Assembly (NCBI RefSeq): GCF_003144115.1
Contig: NW_020312020.1
Coordinates: forward strand, 221,935 to 285,934
DNA length: 64,000 bases
Direction: 5' to 3'
Source of the DNA: Tilletiopsis washingtonensis
Taxonomy: Eukaryota; Basidiomycota; Exobasidiomycetes; Entylomatales
Under the pieces are notes generated by a model. That model was not told where the DNA came from. It worked only from the letters and a program-made list of their open reading frames with translations, and made no database searches. Below are positions 19,345-30,307 of this stretch, piece by piece. Every line of letters begins with the position of its first letter. The first letter of the stretch is position 1. The translations under genes were made by a program, and so were the position numbers.

Positions 19345-22300
19345 ATGCTTATTTTGGCACGCTCAGTTCTCGTTATTTTTCTCTTCCTCGCGACGCTCGC
19401 ACATGCCGCACCCGTGCCACTCGCGCGGGATGGCGGCGCACAGGTAGCGCAGGGCCGCGCCGCGCTGCTGCCGAGCACGGCGCAGGACGCTACTGCGGCA
19501 GGCGAGACGTCGTCTGCCGCCCGTGTGGGACGGCCGATGGTCCGCTGGGTGAGTAGCGTGCGGCAGCGCAGTGGTAGTGGTGCTGATGCGCCGGCTCTCA
19601 GCTCGTCGACCGTGCCTCTGCGACTGTCCCTGGCGTGGCAGCGCCCGGCGACACGACGGAGGCCGCGGGCGCCTCGCGCGTCCGCAGCACGTCCGGTGCT
19701 CCGCAGCACCGCGACGTGCCCATCCCCACACCCACGGCCATGGAGGATTTTTACTACTCCGGCGCGTTCGTAGCCGCACGCACTGAGTCTGCCCTGGTCG
19801 CAGACTCAGCCGCGCACGGCACCACAGACGCAGGCGCAGCTGCAGCGAGGCAAGACGATGCAGAGGCGGTTGTAGTCGCAGACGAGCGACGTCGGGGCAT
19901 TGACCACGACCAGGCAGTGCGCACGGGTGACCGGTCCATGAAGAGCGGCGAGCGCGAACATGGACGGGCAGACTCGGCGCACAAGACATCAGGCAACAAG
20001 GTGGGTGGGAAGGCGGCCCCATGCGTCGTCGCAGCACTGACATGCTTGCCTCCTGCCAGGCACACCGAGAGGACCATGACACCAAGACCACGAAGCAGGC
20101 CAAGCACACCTCGGAGCACAAGCGTCTCAAGACCACGCAGAAGCCCGACGCCAGCGGTGCGAAGAAGCTCAAGTCGACGCAGAAGCACGGCTCGCGCTCG
20201 ACCACGAAGCACGGCCATGCCTCGACCACCCGGCACGGCCATGCCTCGTCCACGAAGCACGGCCGCACCTCGTCGACCACGCACGCTCACACCACGTCGA
20301 CGAAGCACGGCCACGCGACGGCATCGAAGCACCGGCCGCACGCTACGCACTCGAGCAGCAAGCACAGGCACGAGCCCACGCGTGCCAGCAAGAAGCACTC
20401 GAGCCACGCAAGCAGCAAGCACCGGCACACGAGCCACCGCTCGACGCACCGGCCCACGCACCACCACACGTCGACGACGCACCGGCACACGTCGCACCGC
20501 CACACGTCGACGCACCACTGGCACCGGCCGTCGCACACTTCGCACCGCACCTCGCACTCGAAGCACCGCCCGCGGCCCACGCGGTCCAGCAGCAGCGTGA
20601 GTGGCTCCTGCGCATCGTCTCGCGCTTACTGACGCCTCATTGATGCCCTGCAGCACGCGCACATCTCGTAAGTGTTCCGCCCGCGCCACAACTCTTCCTT
20701 GCTGATCTTCCCGCAGCACCACGCACAGCAGCCTCGCACCCGCCAAGACGACGCAGCCCACCGCATCGCACGCGCCCGCAAGCAAGCCGCACGCTCCGGC
20801 CGCCACCGTGACCAAGGCTGCGGCGAGCAGCGTGTCGAAGGCCAGCGCGCCCAAGGCTGCACCGAGCACGCGCCCGGCCAGCTCGACCGCCGGCGGAGCA
20901 CAAGCACCGGCGCCATCGATCTCGAACGGCACGGGCATCGGCGCTGCAGGCGGCGAGCCGGGCAAGGGTGAGTCCCTCCCGACTATGCTGCCTGCTCCGA
21001 GCGCCCCGCCCGGCACGGTTCCCGCCGCGAATGGCGCGACCGGGCTCAGCTCAAAGGCGCCAGCGCCGAGCGCGCTGCCGTCGCAGAGCGCCGGGCTTCA
21101 GGGCGGCAACGCGCCCATCGCTCAAGGCCCTAGCCCTGTGCCGGCCCGGACTCCCGAGCCCGCGCCCGGGACGGGAGCACAGGCTGGACAGGCCGGCGGC
21201 ACTGCTAGCTTGCCGGCTGCTGGCGGAGGAGCTCTTCCCGGCACCTCGGCCGGTCAGCAAGGCAGCGGAGCTACGCCGGGATCCAACCCCAGCGCAGCTT
21301 TGCCGCTCGCTGGCGCCGGTGTGCCGCCGAGCGCAAGCTCGCCGCAGCAGCCCGCACTGAGCGAGCCTGCCAGCGCGCCCAGCTCTCCGAAGGGCGCTCC
21401 CTCGATCCCGTCCGTTGGAGGCCTCCCGGGGCAGCCAACTGGCGGCGCGAGCAGCGGCACGACGTCTCCCGCTCAGGGCGCTCCACCTGCGGCCGGCGGT
21501 GGGACTCTTCCTCCGCCGGCTAGCGGGGCGGACTCCAGCGCTGCGCAGTCAAGCTCGAGCACGCCATCTGCGAACAACGGCGGCATGACGCAGCAACCAT
21601 CTATGGGCCAGAGTTCGCAAGACGCGGGCCAGCTAGCGGGCACCGCGAACGAGCCCGCTGGCGCTGCGAGCAGCCCTTCACAGCAGTCGGGAGCAGGACA
21701 GCCGGACGGCGAGGCCAGCCCGACTGAGCCTCAGCCCGCAGGCACGCCCTCGCTTCCTGACCAGGAGCAGCCCAGTGATGGCCAGGCCGGCGAGACGCTC
21801 CCCGGCGATGGACAGGCCGGCGAGACGCCCCCCAGCGATGGCCAGACCGGCGAGACGCTCCCCAGCGATGGCCAGACCGGCGAGACGCTCCCCAGCGATG
21901 GCCAGGCCGGCGAGGGAACGCTGGGTGACTTGCCCGTGCTTCCGATCGACGCACCGAGCACGAGCAGCTCAGCAGACGGCGCCGAGGGCTTACAGAACGG
22001 CTCCGTGCCGGAGGACCAGAGCACTCCGGCCGTGGAAAGTGGCCAAAGTGCTGATGATGGCCTTGCAGACCCAACGGCGCCTGAAACTGCAGACGACGGA
22101 GCCGCCGCAATGAGCCAACAGGAAGGGGCGAGCGATCAGCTGCCCCTCGCGAGCGAGGGCGACAACACCAACGCGTCAACGGCGGATGAAAACGACGGCT
22201 CCATCGATCAGCAGCCCCTCGAAAGCGGCGACGAGCAGACGCCCTCGCAAAATCCGGCGGAGCAGGACCAGCCAATCGAAATCGGGCAGGAGGAGCCACT

Positions 22301-23543
22301 CGGCAGCACCGATGACGAGAGTGCTTCAACGACGTCCAGCGAGCAGCCAGAGAGCAGCCAGCAGTCTGATGGCGAAGACGGCCTGCAAATTGTCGACGGG
22401 GCGCCGAGCAGCAGCCTACCCGATCTCGCGAACCCAAGCAGCGGCTCGCCCGAGCTCGAGGGCGCAGATACAGACTCTCCCGAAGACGAGACGAGCTCAG
22501 AAGGTGACGATGAGCTTCCTCCCGCCGACACAAGTGGCGAGGAGCAGCCGCAAAGTGGTTCCCAGCTCGGTGACACAAGCAGCGAGCTGCCGGTCGATGG
22601 ACAGCCGCCCACGTCCGAGCCAGACATGCAGGACGGCAGCCTCAGCGACGCAGAGGCTGCTGCCGAGGACGAGCCAAGCGCAGATGATGGCCTCACGTCA
22701 AGCGATCCACTCGAAATCGAAAGCGACGAGCCAGCCGAGACGCAGGAGGACGGCGACGGCCTCGGCGACATGCCAGCGGATGACGGCACGCTTGGAGACG
22801 ATCAAACGCTGCCAAATGATTCGAGCAGCGCCACGGGGGAGGACGTGCAGGACCCCAACAGCGCGCTGTTGGACGGCGCGGACCTCAACGATGGCAGCAC
22901 AACGCTAGCGGAAATCGACGGAGAGGACAGCACGACCTCGTCGGAAGTCGATGGCGATGACAGCGCGGCGCTCTCGGAGCCCGAAAGCGGCGCGCTTGAT
23001 GGCACAAGCCTCGATGAGGGGGAGATCGAGCCGAGCGGATTGGACGACGATGGCGCGGCCCTTCCAGATGCAGGAGATGACAGCATCGATGGCGAGGCGC
23101 AGCTGGAAGGCGATGACAGCGCAGCAGACGAGGAGCCGCTCGATATCGACAGCTCAGATCAAGCCGATCTGCCGCAGGAGCCCGCTCCACTAGATGAGGG
23201 ACAGCCCGATCTCGACACTTCGTCGGAGGACGTTCCAGACGACCAGCCAGAGCTTGTCGACCCGGATCTCGCGGCAATTGACGACGAGGAGGAGGGCCTC
23301 CTCGATGACGATGCGCCACTCGATGATGCTCAACCACTCGACGAGGATTTGGCGCCGGAAACAGAGGAGCAGCTTCCCGACATCGAAGCCGAGCCTACGG
23401 GCGCAGAAGACGACCTTCCCGTGGACGATGAGGACCTCAGTGATGATGAGGAGGCGCTCAGTGATGAGGAGGAGGACCCTGCCGAGGAAGAGCAGGCAGA
23501 TGAGGAGCAGGGAGATGACGAGAGCGATGAGGAAGAGGAGTAG
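19345..23543 (+). CDS. Giant secreted block polyampholyte, unknown family
   Basis: Five exons (19345-19548, 19602-20000, 20060-20596, the 14-nt microexon 20654-20667, and 20717-23543) keep one frame for 1,326 residues. Residues 1-21 are a clear signal peptide ending AHA. Residues about 200-385 are very basic, rich in His, Lys, Ser and Thr, with five 8-residue copies of the type TTKHGHAS. A Pro/Ala/Gly/Ser stretch runs to about 735. DGQxGETLPS decapeptide repeats cover about 739-784, and a long Asp/Glu/Ser tail ends in DDESDEEEE. I see no cysteine anywhere and no aromatic residue in the last 940 positions, so it should be disordered. No membrane anchor or GPI signal is visible. It could act in the cell wall, in metal or mineral binding, or as an adhesive coacervate; all of this is inference. 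Confidence 0.8.
20201..20320 (+). repeat. Five 24-bp tandem repeats (TTKHGHAS type)
   Basis: Five consecutive 24-bp units encode TTKHGHAS, TTRHGHAS, STKHGRTS, STTHAHTT and STKHGHAT within the basic block of the secreted protein. Copies differ at several positions, so the array is older than the 30-bp array further downstream. Confidence 0.9.
21777..21914 (+). repeat. 4.6 copies of a 30-bp tandem repeat (DGQxGETLPS)
   Basis: Units begin GATGGCCAG and are almost identical; copies three and four match exactly. Each encodes DGQ(A/T)GET(L/P)P(S/G). The unit length is a multiple of three, so copy-number change would keep the frame. This suggests recent expansion. Confidence 0.95.
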
Positions 23544-24553
23544 CGACGTAGCTTGCCCTCCCTCGCATTTGCTGCCTCGCCACGCCTCGCCACGCCAAGT
23601 CGCCGCTTCTTTGCCCAAGCCTTCAAGCCTCTCGCATCTCCACTCTCCTGCTACCAACGTGCTGCCTCATCTGATGCACTCGCTACGTCGCATCGCATCA
23701 CTTGGCGCCCTTCATGCTGCTTGAACCCTCGCCTCGCCCGCGCCGCGCGTGCCTTCGCCTTCGCCTGCCCGTCTCAGCCGAGCTACCGCCTTCCGACCCG
23801 CTTCTGTTTTGCCTCACACACACCTACACCTCTCGCTCAACCTGTCTACAGCCTGTCGTCACTAATTTGCCTCTATCCGCCGCCGCACACTGGCCGCCTA
23901 GTCTTACACAGTCTCTCAACGTCTGCACCACACCTGGCGCGCTGCACTACTACATGCGCGTGCCACGTCGCTGCAATGCGAATCACTACCGCGTCTCTTT
24001 GAGACTTTGTCTCCTATTTTGCGCACAAATTGCGCACAACAGCTTGTCTGGATGAGGCGGGCCCGTGTGCGAAGGTCGTTCTCGAAACGCTGTGCGGTCG
24101 CGTTGAGAGCGGACCCGTGAGCGCACGGATGGGACGTGCGCGCCGCGTGGCGCCACGCACGCGGCCAGAGCCCGCAGCCTGGCGTGGACCGCAGCCGCCG
24201 TTTGCTGAAAAGCCGCCTTCTACAGCAGGCCGGAGCCAATCCGAGCGCAGCAGAAGATGATGCGCCACAATCTACTGAGCCGAAACCCGGGCTTGAATGA
24301 GGACGACTCAAATTTGAGGGCAGCGGCCGAGGCGCGCCACGACTACTAAAGGCTGCGCGCGCAGCGAGCCAGGCACGCTCCTTCCACCACCACCTCATCG
24401 CGCCACTCTCGTCCCCTTGCAGCTCCTCACCACGCCTTGAAGACTTTCCATCGTCTGCTTTCTCCTGAACATCAGCTCATCGTCGTACTCGAGCCATACG
24501 CGTCCGAGCCGCGCTTGACGCTCCACGGCCTCCGCCAACACTCTCGCCGCACG
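23544..24553. other. Gene-free interval with CT-rich 3' flank
   Basis: The first 450 bp are pyrimidine-rich on the plus strand and probably hold the 3' UTR of the secreted gene. The remainder leads into the next small gene. No feature is recognised. Confidence 0.4.
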
Positions 24554-25575
24554 ATGTCGACGAGCGAGAAGGCGCTGAGCAACGGTGCCAGCCTCCTCGA
24601 GATTACGCGCGCGCAAACACGCACCATCGAGACTCAGGCACGCAGCATCGAGTCCCAGGCACGCACCATCGAGTCTCTCGTGAAGAAGCACATCGAGACC
24701 AGCTCGGCAAGAGAGAGCGATCTGCTCCTGAAGAACCGCGAGCTGCGCAACAAGCTGCGCGAGCTGCGCGAGCTGCGCGAGCTGCGCGGTGAAGAAGCGC
24801 ACGGGTGAGCTATCTCTGACCCTGTGACCCTCGCCTTGGCTCACGCTTTGAGCTCAGCACCACGTCGAGCCGCGAGCCACCCATTCCGGCGCACGATTCC
24901 TCAAGCGCTGCGCCGTGCTCTCACACGGGCACGAGCTGCGGTGGTAGCCACGGCCTGGAGGCGCCGACTCGCGAGGTGAGTAGGCTGCTGCTGTCAGCGA
25001 TAAGACACGTGCATGCAGTTCCACAGCGCTGACTCCGCCGCCGATCCCTTGTCAAGGACGCAGCGAAGAAGCGCAAGCTCGCGACCAACGAGAGCCGCGA
25101 GGATGCGCCGAGCGCCGGCAGTGCGCAGCACGGCGCCTGCTCGTCATCGGCGCCCGACATAGCTTGCCCGCCCGTCCGTCGACTGGGCCCTCTCACGCCC
25201 ACCAGCTCGCAGAGCACATCGCGCTCAGAGAAGATGCGTCAAGCGCTCGACGTCTTCGACACTTCCCGTGCGCAGAGCCCGGTCACGCCTGAGCTGCCTC
25301 GCCAGCAGAGGTGAGCCGCATTTCCTTGCCCAGCTTCGCGCCTGTACATACATGCTGACACTGTCGCCGCCGTCAGCGCGCTCCAGCCTATCCGTGCCGC
25401 TTCGCCCGTCTCCGAGGACAGCGGTGACAGCGAGCTGCGCATTCCAACGACCAAGGAGCTGCGCTCGCCGCCGCCCACCCGCGCCGCATCGCCTGTCCGT
25501 GCCGCATCACTTAATTCGGAGGACGAGTCGGAGCCCGAGCTCGTCGTCCCGCGCGCGCGCCCGCCCTACTACTGA
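24554..25575 (+). CDS. Small coiled-coil protein with NLS, orphan (copy A)
   Basis: Four exons (24554-24804, 24858-24975, 25057-25310, 25377-25575) give 273 residues. Residues 15-80 are one coiled coil built on near-repeats of TRTIETQARSIESQARTIES and a run of LRE triplets (KLRELRELRELR). After the first intron the protein becomes Ser/Pro-rich, with the basic cluster KKRKL (a likely nuclear localisation signal), TP and SP sites, and RAASPV repeated twice. The ending is RPPYY. No known family is recognised. Coiled coil, intron after the LR-rich end, then Ser-rich text with KKxKL is shared with the gene at 26435, suggesting a duplicated pair. Confidence 0.65.
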
Positions 25576-26434
25576 GTCGTCAGCCACCCTGCTGCAGGCC
25601 TGGGCACTCGGCTTGGCCCCATCTTTCTACGCTCCTGTACTTCTAGCTCGTGTGACGGTCACGCTCCCAATTCATCTCTCTCGTGCGCCTGAGCATCGGT
25701 CGTCGCAGTGCTCATTCTCTCCCCCCTACTTTACCAGCTCCAACCTCCCCTCTCTCTCGCTCGTAGCATGCCAGACTCGCGGACTACCCACTGTTCTCAT
25801 GCGTGCTCACGCGCGCCCGCATATGCTGAACTCTCCTCGATTCTCGCGACCAGTGACGGCGAGCTTCGCTCTCAATCGAGACAAAGCTGAGTGGAGAGGA
25901 ATCTTCGTGGCATCGACCTCGCTTTTGCACACATTTGCCCCCCCCCCCCCATCCTGAGCACGCGAGGGCTGCGTGGCAGGCTGAGGGTCGGCCGACACCA
26001 TCTTGTCGGTGGCGCTGCTGACGCATTGTCGCTACATAGCTTGAACAACACAGACTGCCTCGTAGAGAGGCTGAAACAGACTTTGTTGGCGATCTTTAAG
26101 AGCCCAGCGGCAGCTTCGTGATGCTACAACGAGCACGAGGCTCTCGCGCCTGCCTGGCGGGCACTTTACGCGAGACGCGCCGCGTCGCTCCTGAGCAACG
26201 GCGCGCCCAAGGCGGGGGGCCGCACGCCGCGCCGCGCGCCGCGCGCTGCGCACATCTCGGCTGCCCGTGTCGCACGCTGCTTGCCTCCGCACCACCACGC
26301 CACTCAGCGCCTGCCTGTGAGTTCACTTACTCCTTGACCTCGTACTGCCCCGTCTTTGACACCTTTCATCGGCAGCCGCTTCACTGTACGCACGCGGCCC
26401 ACCACTCTCTCCAGTACTCGCGCTGTTCACCAAG
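25576..26434. other. Intergenic region between the two coiled-coil genes
   Basis: 859 bp. It contains a 13-base C run near 25938-25950 and a CT-rich leader before the next start. No gene is seen. Confidence 0.4.
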
Positions 26435-26841
26435 ATGGCATCGGTCTACGACGAACTGCTTCACAAGAACCAGCACCTCGAGGCGAGCGGCGAAAGTATG
26501 ACTCAGACGATCCAGGAGCAAACTCAGGTCATCAAGGATCTGGCTCAGACGCTCAAGCTGCTGGCCAAGTCAGTTAGCAGCTCGCAAGAGCAGGTGCGCG
26601 CGAAGCACTTTGAGCTGCGCGAGAAGGACTCAGAGCTGAGCGAGATGGCCGAGGACATGCGCGAGATGAACAAGGAGCTGCGCTCGCTGCGCGACAGGTA
26701 CGTTACGTGGGGGTACCAGGCTGCCCACATCACCGCTCACCTTCTTTGCTATCCATCCGTGCGAACAGCGACGCCTCGGCTGCGTCTGTATCTTCCCCTC
26801 GCAAGAAGCAGAAGCTTGTGGCATCCGACGAAGAGCACTAG
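26435..26841 (+). CDS. Small coiled-coil protein with NLS, orphan (copy B)
   Basis: Exons 26435-26697 and 26769-26841 give 111 residues. Residues 5-88 form a coiled coil (MTQTIQEQTQVIKDLAQTLK, then MREMNKELRSLRDR). Exon 2 adds a Ser-rich linker, the basic cluster KKQKL and an acidic end, ASDEEH. The order matches the gene at 24554 in shortened form. The stop codon TAG is followed at once by GTGAGT, and a CTGAT...TTTGCAG acceptor ends at 26896. A 55-nt intron would therefore begin exactly after the stop. Function unknown; possibly a nuclear dimerising protein. Confidence 0.6.
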
Positions 26842-27864
26842 GTGAGTCGACGCTGTGCCGAGCGAGCAAAAAGAAGAGTCGCTGATGCTTTTGCAGTGGG
26901 CTTCGCATCTTCGCGCTCTGAGCAGCCCGCCTCGCCGCTCGCCTACCTCACGTCCAGCTCGTCCATCGACCGAGCAGGCGCTTGTACCATTCTCTGAAGC
27001 CTGTCTCGCATCGCCCTCGCTCTTCCACCGCAGCTGGCGCTTATGTCATTCTTTCTAGCCACTCTCCAGCCACTCATGTACTTGTACCGCGCTCGTGCGA
27101 CCCGCTTTCCCTTCCTCTCTCCTCTTGACCTCGCCGACTCAACCATTTCTTCCTGCCTTTCTGAGCATGGACTTGGCGGCGAGACTCCGCGATGAACGCG
27201 TGTCACCCTTGCCCGCCATTCGTGTGCTCATTGATGAGTGGCCTGCGTCGTCGCGGGCCTCAAGAGCGTTGAAGCCCGCCATGGCATCGGGCAAGGAGGC
27301 ACGGAGGCTTGCACGAAGCTGTATAGAGGATCTCATCACCATTCCTCTTCGCAGCGGCAACACTCGAGCTGCGTGCTCTGGCAGCGGGCCGTGTTGCTCG
27401 TGCAGGCCTGGCAGGAGCTGCCCGTGCTTTTGCGAGCCTCAGACTGACTTGCACCAGACAACAGCGGCCGGCAGAGGACGTGGCGTGCCTGCAAGCTGGA
27501 AAGGGAGACTTCTCGCTGCTGCCAGAACGTAGCGTGCCACAAGCAGTTGCTGCGAATGAGCGTGGCCTGGCAGCGTTGGGGCGAGAAGAGGGGCGCGGCC
27601 GGCAGCGTACACGTGCCGCCGCGCGGCGCGCCAGCTCTGGGACGTGCACGCGGCGTAGCCGCCACTTGCCTTCGCACCACCATCACCTCCGATCGACCAT
27701 CTGTGAGCACACCTGAAGCCGCGCCAGGTGGCTGCGTGCAGTCTCTGACACTCCTACTCGAAGTCAAGCACGCACGCACGCCGCACTCGCTCCACGTCTC
27801 GTCCGGCGCTCCTCGCCGACGCACTCCACGCGCACACGTCTGCACCGCTACTCCGGCGGCCACC
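26842..27864. other. Interval with a candidate 3' UTR intron and no clear gene
   Basis: 1 kb. The first 55 bp look like an intron in the 3' UTR of the preceding gene. An open frame at 27167-27532 starts plausibly but degenerates into Cys/Gly/Arg text, and the opposite strand is equally open, so I do not call it. The last part is the promoter of the next gene. Confidence 0.35.
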
Positions 27865-28655
27865 ATGGCGCCCACCCAGCAAGAGCTCGATGATGCGTGG
27901 CACAACTTCCTTCTGACGGCTCAGCGTACGCCAGCTTTCCTCAAGGACTTCGACATCGACTTCCGCCGCGAGGGCGGCTTCGCCATCTACAAAGCTGATG
28001 ATGCAGCTTCCACCACCTTCCCGACTCGTCTTCCCGATAACTACCACGCCTATCGTCGCAACTTCGAGCGTTTCAGGCGTGCTAGCAGACGCATCTGCAA
28101 ACATTGGCTTGCAGAGGGCCCGGACATCGCAGCGGGTACGCAGGTAAGCAGCAGCGGCAGTTTTTTTGGCGGGCCAGGACACCGACTGACCCCAGCTCAC
28201 AGGACGGCCTGTCCGACGAAGCGTTGGTCGACATTTCACACGGCGTCACATACCCGAAGGGGCGATTTGCCTGCGTATACGCCCTTCTGCACAACGATCT
28301 CGATCTGCTGGACGGACCGAGCGTAAGACTCATCGGCCAGACGACCGACGCACATGCGCAGGAGGCGGCTCATCGCCGTACTGCCGATATGCAAGTGCGC
28401 CTGTACCCTCTTTACATCCCGTTGATCGCAGATTCGAACGAGGAGGAGACTCGTATCGTTGGCAAGCACTTCCTCATCGTCATGTGCTGCTCCACGCTAC
28501 CCGAGGCGGGAGGCTGCAACTTGCAGGTCCTCGACGACCACATGCCGCAGGGCAGCAATCTCCCTGCACTCCGCGAGCCGGACAACAAGAGGCGCTCGGC
28601 GACGGCGTCGGCCGAAGAGCAGCGTGCCGAGAAGGCGCCGCGCTACGAGGCGTGA
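27865..28655 (+). CDS. Small orphan protein, two exons
   Basis: Exons 27865-28143 and 28203-28655 give 243 residues. The start sits in a near-ideal context, CCACCATGG. Residues 1-90 are helical and basic (AYRRNFERFRRASRRICKHW); residues 95-205 alternate hydrophobic and polar residues as in a mixed alpha/beta domain (GRFACVYALLHNDLDLLDG, VGKHFLIVMCC). The tail is charged and disordered (KRRSATASAEEQRAEKAPR). No signal peptide or membrane span is seen, and no family is recognised. It is the first of twelve consecutive genes that alternate in strand. Confidence 0.65.
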
Positions 28656-29386
28656 GCTTGGGTGAGTGCGCGGCGCCAGAGTCGAGGGGAGTGAGGTGTC
28701 GTGGTAGTCCTTAGCAGATGTACGCCATTGTGCGGCACCCGTGACATTCGAGGCCGTAGGCATCCGCAGGCCCTGGAGAGCCCCGCCCATTCTGCAACAC
28801 GACGCTGACCTTCTGCACAATCTGACCTCATAGTGCGTCGCTCGCAAAACTTAAGCCGCTCGTCTGAGCGCGAGGAGCGCCCAAGTCTCGAGCCGGCAGC
28901 CTCCGTCGCGCCACCGCGTCACGATCGTGTCACCTTCTTTCAGCCGCCCGTCACCTCGTCGGCCTCTCTTCTTCTGCCTCAACATCCGCACGACATCTTC
29001 TTCACCGGTCCATGCATGTATTCCTTACCCCATGTCGCGCCGCTCGCCTGTCTCGCACGCTGCACTCACTCGCGCGCTGCACGCACTCGCAAGTCACCGC
29101 CCGATCGCACGTCCGCCTCACGACTTCTCAAGCTTTTCACCACCGCCATTCGAGCCAATCCAGCGCACCTTACCACTTCAAGCCTTCCTGTACTACCTCC
29201 CAGCTTCTCGACCAGCCCGAGCCAGCCTCACGACCAACGTTTCAGCCTTTCAAGCCTTCCCAGCCATACTACCACCGTCCGACCTTCACGCCTTCCTGTG
29301 CTTCTAGCGCTACGCCCCGGCCACGTTCAATACCATCCTCATCCTCGCCGCGCCGCCGCTGCGTGTCGTGTCTGCAAAGCTGATTG
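28656..29386. other. Pyrimidine-rich convergent interval
   Basis: 731 bp between two converging genes. The plus strand is strongly pyrimidine-rich from about 28930 to 29360. Frames there read as Ser/Pro/Phe-rich text, but with no conserved feature I regard them as composition artefacts. Confidence 0.35.
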
Positions 29387-30159
29387 CTACCGCGTCTCTT
29401 CCCGCTCCGCCTCTTCCCGTGCGCGTGCTACCCGCGAGCGCAGCGTCTCAAGCAGGCCCACAGCGCCGCCCGCGCCGAGGCCGAGCACGAGGCTCCTCCG
29501 CACTGATGCGCGCGGCAGTTTGTCTGAAAGACATGTCAGCGATGCCGCAGCGGGCGTCTTGGCGAGACTCACAGATGACAGCTGCGCCCGCCGCCAGCAG
29601 CACGCCGGCGCCTGCGCCCTGTGCCGTGGCAGCCCCGGCATTGATCAGCTCTGCGGAGCGGTCGTCGCGGGTGCTCTGCATCACAGGCGCAGGCAGCAGA
29701 TAGCCAATGCCCGCGTGCAAGCCCACGAATGCACCGCTCCATGCGCCCAGCCTGGCGCCGCGCGCTATCCCTGCACCTAGCGCCGAGAGGACGACCTTGT
29801 AGTTCTGCGCAGGGGTCAGCCACAGCGTGCAGAGTGGACGAGGTGCGGCGCACCTTCGTCTTGTTGTAGAAGAACCAGCCCTGCACCGTCGTCGGCTGCC
29901 GATGTGCATTCTCGGCCATGAAGACCTTGGCCGCGCGCGAGGCGCCGCTGTAGATCCCGGTGCTGAGCCCGAGTGCAGCGGCGAGGAAGGGCAGCGAGGG
30001 CGGCAGCGTGGCGGGTGCGGCGGCCGGCGGTTGGAAGGGTGCCTCACTGGGCGGCGGTGGCGCGGGCGCAGGTGGAGCGACCTCCACCGGCGGCGGTGGT
30101 GGCGCTGGCTGCGCGCTCGTGGATGCGGCGGGCGCAGACGACGAAGAGAAGGGCCACAT
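29387..30159 (-). CDS. Tim17/Tim22/Tim23-like membrane protein
   Basis: Three exons (29854-30159, 29573-29804, 29387-29523) give 224 residues. A Pro/Ala-rich N-terminus (residues 8-60) is followed by glycine-rich helices typical of the Tim17 family: LPFLAAALGLSTGIYSGASR, VVLSALGAGIARGARLGAWS, INAGAATAQGAGAGVLLAAG and SLVLGLGAGGAVGLLETLR. The small-residue GxxxG-type packing supports four membrane helices, and a charged Glu/Arg tail closes the protein. Orthology to Tim17, Tim22 or Tim23 themselves is not supported; it may be a mitochondrial or peroxisomal relative. Exon 3 starts after a CTTTCAG acceptor with a CTGAC branch point. It shares a 148-bp promoter with XAP5. Confidence 0.75.
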
Positions 30160-30307
30160 GGCTGGGTGATGGTGGAGAAGAGGAAGCAGGAGCGCGGCGC
30201 AGTGTGGAGGCGACGCGGCGCTGCTGCCGCCGTCGCTCGCTGCGCGGCGCCCCATGGCACGGCCTCGATGCCGCACGCGCCTCTCCTTCCCACCACCACA
30301 TCCCACC
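30160..30307. promoter_or_regulatory. Shared divergent promoter, Tim17-like gene/XAP5
   Basis: 148 bp between two divergent start codons, the shortest such interval in the window. GC-rich with no TATA box. It must hold both core promoters and both leaders. Confidence 0.5.

Noticed and set aside
27167-27532. Open frame beginning MDLAARLRDERVSPLPAIRV
   Set aside because: The first 60 codons look plausible, but the rest is Cys/Gly/Arg noise and the opposite strand is equally open; no splice model rescued it.
28927-29383. Ser/Pro/Phe-rich frames in a pyrimidine-rich tract
   Set aside because: Amino-acid text follows directly from CT-rich composition; probably UTR or intergenic DNA.
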